A stretch of DNA of 64,000 bases from Gimesia algae (GCF_007746795.1 NZ_CP036343.1:3337369-3401368), one strand, 5' to 3'. Numbered from the stretch's first letter, positions 1 through 9,397 are shown. Program-made: numbers and translations. Notes: generated by a model from the sequence alone, not told the origin.

Positions 1-2
1 TT

Positions 3-239
3 ACCGCGGCCAGCCTCAACAATTTTTTATGGACGGTCTTCACACGTTCCAATCCCGCCAGCGACATTGACGGCATTGATGCTTTTACGGAAAACAAGCA
101 CTGGGGCTGCCGTGGCGCTCTGGTGATTGATGCCCGGATTAAACCCTGGCACGCCCCGCCCCTGATTGAAGACCCCGAGATCACCCGACGCGTCGATCAA
201 CTGGGCGCCCCCGGCGGCCCATTGCATGGAATCATTTAA
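3..239 (+). CDS. UbiD-family decarboxylase, C-terminal fragment (cut by window edge)
   Basis: An open frame runs from the first bases of the window to TAA at 237-239, about 78 residues. The tail contains FTRSNPASDIDGID, HWGCRGALVIDARIKP and a GAPGGPLHGII end. This resembles the C-terminus of UbiD-like prenylated-FMN decarboxylases, which remove a carboxylate from aromatic or unsaturated acids. The start and the catalytic region lie outside the window. The assignment rests on recognising the tail pattern only, so the substrate is unknown. The apparent minus-strand frame at 27-302 is its shadow. Confidence 0.55.
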   Translation, partial: TAASLNNFLWTVFTRSNPASDIDGIDAFTENKHWGCRGALVIDARIKPWHAPPLIEDPEITRRVDQLGAPGGPLHGII

Positions 240-251
240 TCGAGAAGTTCC

Positions 252-280
252 GAGCAGCATCCTATTTGCTGCTCTATCCA
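252..280 (+). terminator. possible terminator after the UbiD-like gene
   Basis: Arms GAGCAGCA (252-259) and TGCTGCTC (267-274) form an 8-bp stem with a 7-nt loop, just after the stop codon. The U-tract is poor, so this is a weak candidate. Confidence 0.35.
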
Positions 281-493
281 TTGATTCATATATACCAGGC
301 ATCAGTTAGGAAGACGAATTAATCTGTTTCTCTTAGACACACTGTGCACGTTTGGATACAATCAATCCTGTTTCAGATCCCGTCGCAATGAGGTGATCTT
401 TCAGCTGAAATACAATACACAAATCGATGCATCCACAAACGTCTGTCTTCTGAAGCAGGAAACCGTCGTGGAGAATCGGAGGGAGAACTACTT

Positions 494-1171
494 ATGAATC
501 GTCGACTCTTGCTAAGTCTGATCTGTTGTATGCTCTCTTTTTCTGTTGCTTTCGCTGAAGAGGAAAAGACAGAGAAGAAGAAATCTACTCCGGTAGATCT
601 TTCCGGAAAATACACCCAAACCATGCAGAAGAAATTAGCCGAGTACGACAATCCGAGTCTGCCGCCCGGCTTATATAATTTTGGCGATGTCGAGTTTGAA
701 CTCGGTAACGGCATTATTCAGCTGGGGAGTCTCTACAAAGAAGAGTGCCCTGACAAAGTCACAAAAATCGAAGTCAATCACAAACTGAGAACGCTGCATA
801 TCATTCAAGGCACTGCCTTTGGTGGCGGCCCCAATGTCCTCGGCTCAAAGACTCATGTAGAGGATGGCACCCGAGTGGGAGAATATGTGGTCCACTATGA
901 CGACAAAAGCAAAGTAGAAATCCCCATCGTCTATGGCAAAGATGTACGCGACTGGTGGTTTCGTAAAGATGAAAAAGCACCATCAGAGAGCAAAGTCATC
1001 TGGGAAAACGACAACAAGGCCGCAGGGCGATATCAATGTCGCGTGCGTCTTTATATGACAACCTGGAAAAACCCTCACCCGGACAGGAAGGTAGTCAGCA
1101 TCGATTATATCGGTCGCAAAATGGAAACCGCTGCGGCTCCCTTCTGTGTAGCCATGAGCTACGTAAAATAA
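494..1171 (+). CDS. secreted protein of unknown function, 225 aa
   Basis: A purine-rich ribosome site (GGAGGGAG) precedes the ATG. Residues 1-21 form a signal peptide ending AFA, followed by a Lys/Glu-rich linker and a compact domain. The C-terminal stretch (DWWF near residue 155, then LYMTTWKNPHPDRKV and APFCVAMSYV) is a beta-sandwich-like pattern that I have seen attached to secreted planctomycete proteins; I infer a ligand-binding role in the periplasm. No catalytic motif is visible. The gene ends 28 bp before the esterase and may be co-transcribed with it. Confidence 0.7.
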   Translation: MNRRLLLSLICCMLSFSVAFAEEEKTEKKKSTPVDLSGKYTQTMQKKLAEYDNPSLPPGLYNFGDVEFELGNGIIQLGSLYKEECPDKVTKIEVNHKLRTLHIIQGTAFGGGPNVLGSKTHVEDGTRVGEYVVHYDDKSKVEIPIVYGKDVRDWWFRKDEKAPSESKVIWENDNKAAGRYQCRVRLYMTTWKNPHPDRKVVSIDYIGRKMETAAAPFCVAMSYVK

Positions 1172-1199
1172 TGCGTCCATCAGAATACGAGACTCTACC

Positions 1200-2138
1200 A
1201 TGCAACTACAGCGTTTTCAGCTTAAATCAATTCTGGCAGTTACTTGTGCAATCATGATTCTGTTGGTTCACAGTCAAGGGTCAGCACAAAAACCAAAGCC
1301 AAAGAAAAAGCAGCCACCATTCCAGTGGGTCAATGCACTCAAACTGAAACTTCCAGGAGTGAAGCATGCGACATTTCACAGCCCGTCCATGAACGTGGAT
1401 GTGGGCTACTGCATCTATCTGCCACCCCAGTACAACGCAGCGGGGAATGAACAAAAACGCTTCCCGGTGGTCTACTATCTGCACGGCGGTCGACCCGGCA
1501 GTGAAACCAAAAGTGTCCGCCTGGCGCAGCAGATACACGAACATATTTCCAAAGGTGAAGTGGCACCGATGATCTACGTTTTCGTCAACGGTGGTCCCGT
1601 CAGTCACTACAATATGGCCGACCAAAATAATGCGATGGGAGAAGATGTTTTTGTGAAAGAGTTGATCCCTCATATCGATGCCACTTACCGCACGATCGCA
1701 GACCGAGATGGGCGAGGAATTGAAGGCTTTTCACAAGGAGGTCGCGGCACAACCCGGATCATGTTCAAACATCCGCAACTCTTCTGTTCGGCGGCCCCCG
1801 GTGGTGCCGGTCACTCGACGGAAAAGCGAATCTCGGAAGAGAACGGCCAGGAAAGACCCGGACTGGTATTTGCGAAAGGCGATAACACATACGACCTGGC
1901 ACGGAACTACGCCAGCCATCAGGAACCGGAACTGCCCATCCTGATTCATGTCGGCACAAAAGGCTTTAACTATCAGAACAATCTTGAGTACATGGATTTT
2001 CTGAAGTCATTAAAGATTCCGTTCGAAAAACTCATCGTCCCCGATGTCCCTCACAGCGCAGTCAAAATTTACGAAAAAGAGGGATTGAAAATCATGCAGT
2101 TCCATGCACAGAATTTTCGCAAAGCGAGCCAGCAGTGA
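1200..2138 (+). CDS. secreted esterase D / feruloyl esterase-like alpha/beta hydrolase (CE1 type)
   Basis: 312 residues. A hydrophobic signal segment (about 9-28) is followed by a Lys/Pro-rich linker. The alpha/beta hydrolase core shows a YYLHGG oxyanion strand (92-97) and the nucleophile elbow GFSQGG with Ser178. A PHSAV motif near residue 288 supplies the likely catalytic His. Related enzymes cleave acyl or feruloyl esters from plant and algal polysaccharides; the actual substrate cannot be read here. The length is usual for the family. It lies 28 bp downstream of the previous secreted gene, on the same strand. Confidence 0.82.
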   Translation: MQLQRFQLKSILAVTCAIMILLVHSQGSAQKPKPKKKQPPFQWVNALKLKLPGVKHATFHSPSMNVDVGYCIYLPPQYNAAGNEQKRFPVVYYLHGGRPGSETKSVRLAQQIHEHISKGEVAPMIYVFVNGGPVSHYNMADQNNAMGEDVFVKELIPHIDATYRTIADRDGRGIEGFSQGGRGTTRIMFKHPQLFCSAAPGGAGHSTEKRISEENGQERPGLVFAKGDNTYDLARNYASHQEPELPILIHVGTKGFNYQNNLEYMDFLKSLKIPFEKLIVPDVPHSAVKIYEKEGLKIMQFHAQNFRKASQQ

Positions 2139-2167
2139 AGGTGGAACGCGGAAGCATTCGATTCTCG

Positions 2168-2998
2168 CTATGCTTTCGGAAGTTTTTTCAGTAACCGTTT
2201 CGCTTTACTTTTCCAGCGCACAAACTTGCGGGCGATTCCCCGCGGGCTGCCGTTGATATCCAGCAGCATCGACTGCAGTGTCTTGCGGGCGGCCTGCTGG
2301 TCCCCTGCGTCTGCTTCCAGAGTCGCCAGCATGTATAATGCCTCAGGTTGACGCCAGCGCCGCGTATGAGTCACCAACTGCTCGCGCGCCTTTTCTGGTG
2401 TATCCAGTTCGCAGAGTGTTTTGCAATACATCAGAGAAACATCACCAAACTTGTATTCAGGATCAATCGCGAGTACTTTCTGGCAGAGTGAGTGCGCTTC
2501 CTGAAAGTCTTTGAACTTCATTTTCATCTGCGCTGCGCCCCACAGTGCCGGCAGGTTGTCGGGTTCTTTAACTAATGCCTGCTGATAAGCAGCCAGACTT
2601 TTCTGAAAGACCCCTGCATCTTTCAAAGCATCTCCCCAGCGTACAAACTGGTAGGCATTACCAATCTGCATCGCGGCCGTCTCCAGCTCGTTTAATCGAC
2701 GCTGCCGCAGCAGAGGTCTGGCAAATTCCGGCAGCTGAAGCTGGTTTGTGGGCAACCAGCGGATAAAGAAATAAATTAGTGCGCCGAAAGGCTGAAAGAC
2801 CAGGATTACCCAGAACCACAGAAATCGGTCCGGATCTTTTCGGAGACAGTCAACGAGCATCCAGATCCAGAACAGCAGATACAAAAACGTAAACCCGCTC
2901 TCCAGAAATGACCAGAGTGGCGAGGGACCTTCATACAGACTCGGGTCATTCAGGAGCGGATCCTGGGGAGCAGAAATGGGGTCTTGTTGTGCAAACAT
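2168..2998 (-). CDS. membrane-anchored TPR protein with PLDc_N-like N-terminus
   Basis: 276 residues. Two transmembrane helices (about 35-52 and 60-80) have the WIWMLVDCLRKDP and FGALIYFF pattern of the PLDc_N / cardiolipin-synthase N-terminal membrane domain. The phospholipase D catalytic HKD motifs are absent. The rest is helical with TPR-like repeats (about 110-245) and a basic tail. It is probably a scaffold at the inner membrane rather than an enzyme. It converges on the esterase gene and ends 29 bp from it. On the minus strand it lies 43 bp downstream of sppA, so the two may be co-transcribed. Confidence 0.75.
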   Translation of the reverse strand: MFAQQDPISAPQDPLLNDPSLYEGPSPLWSFLESGFTFLYLLFWIWMLVDCLRKDPDRFLWFWVILVFQPFGALIYFFIRWLPTNQLQLPEFARPLLRQRRLNELETAAMQIGNAYQFVRWGDALKDAGVFQKSLAAYQQALVKEPDNLPALWGAAQMKMKFKDFQEAHSLCQKVLAIDPEYKFGDVSLMYCKTLCELDTPEKAREQLVTHTRRWRQPEALYMLATLEADAGDQQAARKTLQSMLLDINGSPRGIARKFVRWKSKAKRLLKKLPKA

Positions 2999-3041
2999 AT
3001 GCTCTTGATTTCTGGAAGATCTTAGTTAAATCAGGTGCAGC

Positions 3042-4073
3042 CTACTGCCATCCGGGCATATCACCCAGCCACGAAGAAAAATACATGGCGCGCGGAACTG
3101 TGGCATCCAGCAGCGCCTGTTTTCGATTCTCTACCTGACTGGCTTCTGCTGAGCCCAGTAGTATATCAGCCAGTGTAACAGGATGTCTGTATCTTATCAC
3201 ACGCGCTTTCTTGAGTTCTGTGATTTCCAGCAATCGGGTCAGCGCATCTTCCTGATAGCCGATTTCATCGATCAGCCCGTTCTCCTTGGCGTCGGTCGCC
3301 GGGTAGATCTGACCTGTGGCCAGTTTCTTCACCTGTTCATAATCAAGATCTTTACGGTTGTCCGTGATGATGTTCAAAAATCGCTGATACGATTCATCCA
3401 GAATATGGTCCCAGATGTCCCGCTCCCGTTGAGTCATCTCACGAAACGGATTGAGAGCATCCTTAAATTCCCCCGTTTTCAAAGGGTCAGAGACTACACC
3501 CACTTTTTCAGCCAGACCACTCATGTCAAAGCGGGGAATAATCACGCCCAGTGAACCGGTCCAGGTGGTCGGCTCTGCAAAAATGACTCCCTTTTCACCG
3601 GCTGCCATGGCAACATAATAGCCGCCGGAAGCAGCCATCCGTTTCATCGAAACAACGATGGGTTTCGTTTTTCGCAGTTCGACCAGGCGATGGTAAATCT
3701 GATGGCTGTCCGCGACCAGACCGCCGGGACTGTCAATTTCCAGCAGGATTCCTTTGACATGATCGTCTTCATGCGCGGTTTTGATCGATTCCAGAATCCG
3801 CTCGGTAAAAGGCGGCATGATCGTACCCGTAATCGAAATGATTGCGATTTTATCTAAAGCAAACTGATCACCGGTCTCAAACTGCTCTGTCGGCCCCCCT
3901 CCAACAGTGAAGTACTCCTGATACCAGGCATAAAAGCCCAGATTCAAAAGCACGGACATCACCAACAGCACAACTAAGCTGCGCGTGATCCAGCGTCTTG
4001 CCGGTGATGCTGAGGGACGGCTTTTTCCCGCTTTTTCACCGGGCTTCTCTGGTGATGCCTGTTCTTCCTGCAT
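3042..4073 (-). CDS. sppA: signal peptide peptidase SppA
   Basis: 343 residues, the size of the short Bacillus-type SppA. A cytoplasmic basic tail is followed by a membrane anchor (about 32-50) and a ClpP-like serine protease domain. The nucleophile is Ser149 in MAASGGYY. The general-base lysine is in LKTGEFKD, with Lys199 and Lys204 as candidates. An IDSPGG motif sits near 113-118. SppA degrades remnant signal peptides after secretion, which fits a genome with this many exported proteins. The next minus-strand gene encodes the TPR membrane protein. Confidence 0.93.
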   Translation of the reverse strand: MQEEQASPEKPGEKAGKSRPSASPARRWITRSLVVLLVMSVLLNLGFYAWYQEYFTVGGGPTEQFETGDQFALDKIAIISITGTIMPPFTERILESIKTAHEDDHVKGILLEIDSPGGLVADSHQIYHRLVELRKTKPIVVSMKRMAASGGYYVAMAAGEKGVIFAEPTTWTGSLGVIIPRFDMSGLAEKVGVVSDPLKTGEFKDALNPFREMTQRERDIWDHILDESYQRFLNIITDNRKDLDYEQVKKLATGQIYPATDAKENGLIDEIGYQEDALTRLLEITELKKARVIRYRHPVTLADILLGSAEASQVENRKQALLDATVPRAMYFSSWLGDMPGWQ

Positions 4074-4504
4074 CGCTGTAACTCCTTTTCATTCCGCTGT
4101 TTCGAATCTAGAAACCGCTTACACACATGAACTGATTGCTGATCAGGCCGCTCTGAGAACAGCCTGAGATAAATGTAAAGATAGCAAACCTGCAGCCGAT
4201 GGCGACCCTGCGGCGAGATTATCGATAAAAACGGTCATTCGGGTCGATACAAAGATCCCGCCAGATTCTAGTTCTACAATCGACATAGACATCAAAACCG
4301 GAGCAGATTAACGACGATAGAATTCCCAGCAGGGCTACTCTGCATGATTGTGTCGATTATGTGGAACCAGACAATTGAAAGCAATATACCGATTAATGAA
4401 GTCTCGTTGTTTCGAGAAATCATTCACACGGGAACTTTTTTGAGTACTGCTGTGAAACTTTTTTCAACAGGACTCAAGGCTCAGGAACCAGGAGATTTCA
4501 GGAG
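4074..4504. other. intergenic region, no gene seen
   Basis: A divergent spacer of about 430 bp between sppA and the YHS-like gene, which should hold both promoters. I see no RNA gene and no clear hairpin. The ribosome site TTCAGGAG lies directly before the ATG at 4505. Confidence 0.6.
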
Positions 4505-6454
4505 ATGATAGCAGGAACTCGCTTCTCCGCTCGCGTTATTTTATTTAGCGCAATTTCTGGCTTAGTGCTTACGAATTTGAATTTTCTTTCTGCGGAGGAC
4601 TCTCCCGCTGAATTCAATTCAATACCGCGTTCAAGTACCAAGACAGTGCGGAACCCGCAAAGTACATTGAAGAATGCCATTCAACGTGAAATGCATTCAG
4701 CACGTCGCAATACCACTCTGCCACGTGTCCGCCTTCTTCAGACAGAACAGCAGCCAGATCAGATACAGCAGACTGGTTTCACGCTGAACCCCAAAGCACT
4801 CTTTCAGAAAAAGAGCAGCGAACCGGAACAGAAACGCCAGATCATTGTCAACAGCGCAGCGCAATCATCTGGACCTCAATACAAAACGGCTGTTCCGGTA
4901 CCCGAAGCGAAACCAGGCCAGAGCGAAATTCAGAGGCAGCTCGAAGCATTATACCGCCGCGATGGCCGTCAGATGCCTCCCATGTCAATGGAGGCACTCC
5001 CCAAAACAGCAGGCAATGCCGGTAGCGGAAGGGGAACAGTCAATACAAACCCCGCTCCTCAGCAGACACCAGCGGCCACAGCCACTCCTGCTCCTCAGCA
5101 GGCAGCTCCGCAGAACTCTGCACCCAGGAACGTGATCGTTGCACCACAGCAAAACGTGGCACAAGATTCGGAAGACAAGAAAAAATGGTACGAAATGTTC
5201 CTGCCATCCAAAACCAAGAAATCTCCCAAACGGCTGCCTAAGTCAAATCAGATTGCGAAAAAAGCACCCGTCGATAATTCCGTAACGGAATCAATCGAAC
5301 AACCCGCTACGCCAGTCTTGGCTCCTGCTCCCGCACCAGAAAATCAACCAGTGGCAGCAGGGCCAGAACAGCCAGTTGCCACTCCAGAGTCCGTCGCCAA
5401 AACCATGACGCCCGCTGTGGGAGAACTGGATGAAGATGAACTCGAAGAACTGCGGGAAGAAGCAGAAGAACGACTGGAAGAGCAGAGAATCGCAGCGGAA
5501 AAAAGGTCGAAAGAAGCGGCTGCCGAATTGCCGGCGATCGTCGAAAATACTCCCGAATCCGGGGCTGCCAAAGTAGCTATCAATCCGGAAGACGAATTCG
5601 AAGACCTGTTTCCTGAAATGTCTGAAGAAGAAGCCGACAGCATGAAGAAAACCAAAGTGGTTGAAAAAGCAGCCAGCACTCCCTTCAGTGGTCTGGCTCT
5701 GGAAGAAGAGGGTCTCAAGAAGACCGCTGAAAAACCAGCCGAAACGGAAACACCAACCCTGGAGAAAACTCCTCAAGTCGCTCAGGAAAAACCGGCCAAA
5801 GAATTCAATCCGTTCGAACCACAGCCACAACCAACTGCTCCAAAGGTTGCAAAGGAAGTGAATCCGTTTGAAGTCCCCGTCGAAAAAGTGGTAGACAAAC
5901 CAGAAATGCCTGCCGAAAATGTCGCGGAGACAGAAAAACCGGCTGCAAAGCCTGAGGAAAAGATTGTAGAGAATACGCCTGAAAAACCAGTCGAAGACAA
6001 TCCCTTCCAACCTCAAACCGAACAGAAACTGGACACTCCGACTCCTGCTCCTGAAAAACAGATCGCCGCGAGTGAACATGAAAGTTCGATTGATCAGAAA
6101 CTGGCTCTGATTGCCAGCCGGGGAAATATCAAAGGTCTGAAAGGCTTCTGCCCGGTCGCACTGCGAGACAGTCGACTGCTGGTCGACGCGCGACCCGAAT
6201 TCAGCTCTTCCTACAAATCGATGAACTATCAGTTTGCCTCTCTGGAAAACAAATTGAAGTTTGACCGGGAGCCTGCCAAATACGCACCAGCCGCTGGCGG
6301 AAGTGATCTCGTAATGCTGGTTGACAAGCAGGATGACCAGGAAGGTACTCTGGACTTCGCGTCCTGGTACAAAGGTCGTCTGTATCTGTTCAGCAGTAAA
6401 ACAACGATGAACGTCTTCATGAAAACTCCAGCCCTCTATGTTGGCGTTGAATAA
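4505..6454 (+). CDS. secreted Pro/Glu-rich protein with C-terminal YHS-like domains
   Basis: 649 residues. A signal peptide (about 1-30, ending LSAED) leads into a 500-residue low-complexity region. That region is rich in Pro, Ala, Gln and then Glu/Lys, with repeated NPFEPQ/NPFEVP motifs around 435-500. The C-terminal 120 residues form two YHS-like units. The first has GFCPVALRD and FDREPAKYAP; the second has SWYKGRLYLFSS and ends near ALYVGVE. YHS domains are linked to metal proteins, but the usual metal-binding Cys pattern is not complete here. I infer a long periplasmic stalk with a small C-terminal domain. An intrinsic terminator follows. Confidence 0.7.
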   Translation: MIAGTRFSARVILFSAISGLVLTNLNFLSAEDSPAEFNSIPRSSTKTVRNPQSTLKNAIQREMHSARRNTTLPRVRLLQTEQQPDQIQQTGFTLNPKALFQKKSSEPEQKRQIIVNSAAQSSGPQYKTAVPVPEAKPGQSEIQRQLEALYRRDGRQMPPMSMEALPKTAGNAGSGRGTVNTNPAPQQTPAATATPAPQQAAPQNSAPRNVIVAPQQNVAQDSEDKKKWYEMFLPSKTKKSPKRLPKSNQIAKKAPVDNSVTESIEQPATPVLAPAPAPENQPVAAGPEQPVATPESVAKTMTPAVGELDEDELEELREEAEERLEEQRIAAEKRSKEAAAELPAIVENTPESGAAKVAINPEDEFEDLFPEMSEEEADSMKKTKVVEKAASTPFSGLALEEEGLKKTAEKPAETETPTLEKTPQVAQEKPAKEFNPFEPQPQPTAPKVAKEVNPFEVPVEKVVDKPEMPAENVAETEKPAAKPEEKIVENTPEKPVEDNPFQPQTEQKLDTPTPAPEKQIAASEHESSIDQKLALIASRGNIKGLKGFCPVALRDSRLLVDARPEFSSSYKSMNYQFASLENKLKFDREPAKYAPAAGGSDLVMLVDKQDDQEGTLDFASWYKGRLYLFSSKTTMNVFMKTPALYVGVE

Positions 6455-6485
6455 AAGTGTGAGCATTGTTCCTGCTGCTCCTGGT

Positions 6486-6528
6486 AAGCTCCCGATGATC
6501 TTTATGATGATCGGGAGCTTTCTTTTTT
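6486..6528 (+). terminator. intrinsic terminator of the YHS-like gene
   Basis: Arms AAGCTCCCGAT (6486-6496) and ATCGGGAGCTT (6510-6520) are perfectly complementary and are followed by TCTTTTTT. Confidence 0.9.
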
Positions 6529-6946
6529 ATTGATCAGCAGCCCATCAACCACTGAACCAATCAACCACTGAAAAGATTCGACTTGACTCCCCCTCGCTCC
6601 CAGCCAGAATAAGCGTCTAACTGTGTCGCGCGCGTGACCAGTTTACAGTGCACTGAAACACAAGCCACCTGTTCCGGATCTTCACTGAAAACAAGCCTGT
6701 TTTTTCCAGATAATCAGTTTGCAGAACCACACCAGTTCTTAATGTATGCCTGCGGGTCGCCACACTTCGCCGCCCATCACGCCGGCACCACCCTGGTACC
6801 GCCAGACATCGCGCCCGTGTCGACTCATATCGCCACATCATTCGAAAAACCCCCTTGCTCCCCGCACGCCACTCCCTAAGATAACCCTCGCACAAAAAAA
6901 CAAACCCGCTTCCTAAAACCCAAAGCATCACTCCCTCCTCTTGCGT

Positions 6947-6973
6947 ATCATTTCGTGTTGTTCGTGGTAGAAA
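6947..6973 (+). repeat. dispersed CGTG-rich repeat, copy 1
   Basis: Contains ATTTCGTGTTGTTCGTGGTA. The same word occurs inverted at 7592-7620 and 8000-8029 and in direct orientation at 28501-28528. Confidence 0.65.
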
Positions 6974-7028
6974 GATAAAACGTCCGACTGTGATTGTGAT
7001 TGTGATCACGGCTCCCTTATGTAGTTCA

Positions 7029-7066
7029 CAGCGGATAAGCCCGGATGCACATCCGGGCCGCGCGCA
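7029..7066 (+). repeat. hairpin repeat related to the start of the 405-bp unit
   Basis: GCCCGGATGCACATCCGGGC forms a hairpin and is followed by CGCGCGCAGCGAGCAGGA. This is a diverged version of the first hairpin of the tandem units at 7234, 7639 and 8047. Confidence 0.65.
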
Positions 7067-7591
7067 GCGAGCAGGAAACAGACAGAGCGATTCTCAAACA
7101 TAAAGTACGCGTAGCCGACTAAATGTTGAGACTGCCCCATCCGTCAGCCCACAGAGCGAGCATTGATTCTACCCGATCTCCCCCACCCCCACGCAGATGA
7201 ACATCCCGCACTATCAACACAAATCCGGGTTGCCCCGAATGCAATCCAGGCCGAGCGCAGCGAGCAGGAGGTCGCAGCTCCCGCGTACAATCAATACCAG
7301 TCCGTCTCATCCACGAAACTCAATTAGCCGCAGAACGTTAGCTCCGGTTATGTCCCGAACTGCAAAAAACCGTGACGAACCACAAACAGGTGAGATAAAA
7401 AGAAAAGGTGCCCCGGATGTAATCCGGGGTTGTCGCAGACAACAGAAAACGGTCAGGCAAACCGCACAACCAGGTTTCACATCGCCGATCTGTCCTGATA
7501 GAGGAGCGTGACCCTAGTGCCCGCCCGCCTGGCGAGGTTCGAACCGGATTCGCACCATAACGGGAACTGATGAAACCCTCATATTTTTTTT

Positions 7592-7620
7592 CTACCACGA
7601 AAAACACGAAATGAAACGAA
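7592..7620 (-). repeat. dispersed CGTG-rich repeat, copy 2 (in tandem unit 1)
   Basis: CTACCACGAAAAACACGAAA is the reverse complement of the word at 6947 and 28501. Confidence 0.65.
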
Positions 7621-7999
7621 AGCAAGACAGTGGGTGAGCCCGAATGCAATTCGGGCCGAGCGCAGCGAGCAGGAGGTCGCAGCTCCCGCGTACAATCAAT
7701 ACCAGTCCGTCTCATCCACGAAACTCAACTAGCCGCAGAGCGTTAGCTCCGGTTTTGTCCCGAACTGCAAAAAACCGTGACGAACCACAAACAGGTGAGA
7801 TAAAAAGAAAGGGTGCCCCCGGATGTAATCCGGGGTTGTCGCAGACAACAGAAAACGGTCAGGGAAACCGTACAACCAGGTTTCACATCGCCGATCTGTC
7901 CTGATAGAGGAGCGTGACCCTAGTGCCCGCCCGCCTGGCGAGGTTCGAACCGGATTCGCACCATAATGGGAACTGATGAAACCCTCATATTTGTTTTTT

Positions 8000-8029
8000 C
8001 TACCACGAAAAACACGAAATGAAACGAAA
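8000..8029 (-). repeat. dispersed CGTG-rich repeat, copy 3 (in tandem unit 2)
   Basis: The same word as at 7592, one repeat period later. Confidence 0.65.
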
Positions 8030-8433
8030 GCAAGACAGTGGGTGAGCCCGAATGCAATTCGGGCCGAGCGCAGCGAGCAGGAGGTCGCAGCTCCCGCGTA
8101 CAATCAATACCAGTCCGTCTCAACCACGAAACTCAACTAGCCGCAGAGCGTTAGCTCCGGTTTTGTCCCGAACTGCAAAAAATCGCGACGAACCACAAAC
8201 AGGTGAGATAAAAAGAAAGGGTGCCCCCGGATGTAATCCGGGGTTGTCGCAGACAACAGAAAACGGTCAGGGACAATCCCAGAATCCAAGGCAACACTTC
8301 CCACACACCTCACCATTTTTCCACTGAAACCTACGAACTGCGCACTCGATCCGTTATCATATCCCCAGAGAGACTCAAGTATTCACACACCCAAATCCGT
8401 CACACTTTGACCACAAGAAAACAGAACACAACG

Positions 8434-9357
8434 ATGAATCAACTCCTTTCCGCTGCCTGGCTCACCATCACAGTCCTTTCGGCATTTTCCGTCTCTGCTG
8501 CGAACCCGGAAACCACCGACACCCCGGAACGGCTCTACGCTGACGACGTTCCCGAGACCGGTTTTCTGATACTCAAGACAGACAACTACACACTCCCCCT
8601 CGACGCCGCCAGCGGCTGGACCATCGAGAAGATGCTCTACGGCGACTACGAATTCGGCCTGAACAACGGCCACTACGGCACCGTGCTCCGCCCCAAAGGT
8701 GAACAGTGGTGGGGCACCGGACACAAGGAAGGGGGCCGCGAAGTCGTCCATCAGATCAAACTGATCGTCGACGGCAAAGAGACCCCCATCACAAAGACCG
8801 ATGAAACCGTCACCGGCACACGGATCGAGTTCATCAAGAAATCCACGATCTGGAAATTCAAAGTCCGCGCCGAGATCATCCTGACCAACTCAGAGATTTT
8901 TGAACGCACCCAAATGGAAGCCCTGGCAGACGTCGACCTCGACCTGCTCTATTACTTCATGCACTGCTTCCCGCCCACCTCAACGAAGTGGATGGCCCAG
9001 CTCCCCGACGGCTCCATCGAAACCGGCCCCCTCTCCCATTCCAAGAAGATGGCGGTCAGCAAAAACACAACCTGGGTCGCCCAGTATAACCCGGAACAGC
9101 AGCTCAGTTCCCTCTGTTACACTCCCCGCGTGATCCGAGGCGAAGGCAGCACCAGCATGATCTGGGACCTCGACCGTTACCACAAATACTACCTCCGCCA
9201 CAACAACGGCCAGTCCTTCAAAAAAGGGGACCAGCTCGACTTCACCGTCATCGTCAAAGCCATCCCTAATGAAACCGGCGACTGGCAAGCCACAAAAAAA
9301 GCCGCTGCGGAATTAATGAAACAGTTCCCAGCGGAGAAACAGACCGGTGAAAAATGA
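8434..9357 (+). CDS. secreted protein of unknown function, 307 aa
   Basis: The ATG at 8434 starts a clear signal peptide (MNQLLSAAW to SVSAANP, about 24 residues). An upstream in-frame extension would run into the repeat array, so I reject it. The mature part is beta-rich. It carries DNYTLPLDAASGWTIEKM, GTVLRPKGEQWWGTGHKEGG and SMIWDLDRYHKYYLRHNN. The feel is that of a galactose-mutarotase-like or glycoside-processing beta-sandwich, but I do not recognise the family. No strong ribosome site is visible. The gene separates the repeat array from the toxin island and looks like backbone DNA by codon use. Confidence 0.7.
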   Translation: MNQLLSAAWLTITVLSAFSVSAANPETTDTPERLYADDVPETGFLILKTDNYTLPLDAASGWTIEKMLYGDYEFGLNNGHYGTVLRPKGEQWWGTGHKEGGREVVHQIKLIVDGKETPITKTDETVTGTRIEFIKKSTIWKFKVRAEIILTNSEIFERTQMEALADVDLDLLYYFMHCFPPTSTKWMAQLPDGSIETGPLSHSKKMAVSKNTTWVAQYNPEQQLSSLCYTPRVIRGEGSTSMIWDLDRYHKYYLRHNNGQSFKKGDQLDFTVIVKAIPNETGDWQATKKAAAELMKQFPAEKQTGEK

Positions 9358-9384
9358 AACGATTTTCAACTGCTAGATTTTTTT

Positions 9385-9397
9385 GGTTCCTGACACC
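9385..9397 (-). repeat. solo GGTGTCAGGAACC motif (REP-like)
   Basis: The plus strand reads GGTTCCTGACACC followed by a T-run. The core is the same as the repeats around the RAYT gene and the tips of the IS4 element. It marks the left border of the toxin island and cuts into the immunity remnant. Confidence 0.7.

Larger units (their letters stand above)
7234..8273 (+). repeat. tandem array: two full ~405-bp units and one partial
   Basis: The units begin with CCCGAATGCAAT at 7234, 7639 and 8047, giving periods of 405 and 408 bp. The third copy stops near 8273, after about 227 bp. The copies differ at only a few positions. Each unit opens with a hairpin of the form CCCGAATGCAATTCGGG plus CGAGCGCAGCGAGCAGGA. 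A second hairpin lies about 180 bp in (CCCCGGATGTAATCCGGGG plus GTTGTCGCAGACAAC). The inverted CGTG-rich word lies near the end of each full unit. Near-identity suggests recent duplication. No coding capacity is apparent. Confidence 0.85.
6529..8433. other. 1.9-kb gene-free, repeat-laden region
   Basis: No frame here looks coding: those present are short, occur on both strands and overlap repeats. The left part (6529-7030) is unique sequence with no recognisable feature. The right part holds hairpin repeats and the tandem array described separately. The promoter of the gene at 8434 should lie between 8274 and 8433. Confidence 0.7.

Noticed and set aside
5291-6466. Long minus-strand frame opposite the Pro/Glu-rich protein
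   Set aside because: It is the antisense of a low-complexity coding region, rich in Phe/Arg/Cys without any domain.
7520-7555. tRNA-like GGTTCGAACC in the tandem repeat
   Set aside because: Only a T-loop-like word is present; no acceptor stem, anticodon arm or D-arm can be folded around it.
7234-8273. CRISPR-like array
   Set aside because: The repeat unit is about 405 bp without spacer-repeat alternation, and no cas gene is near.
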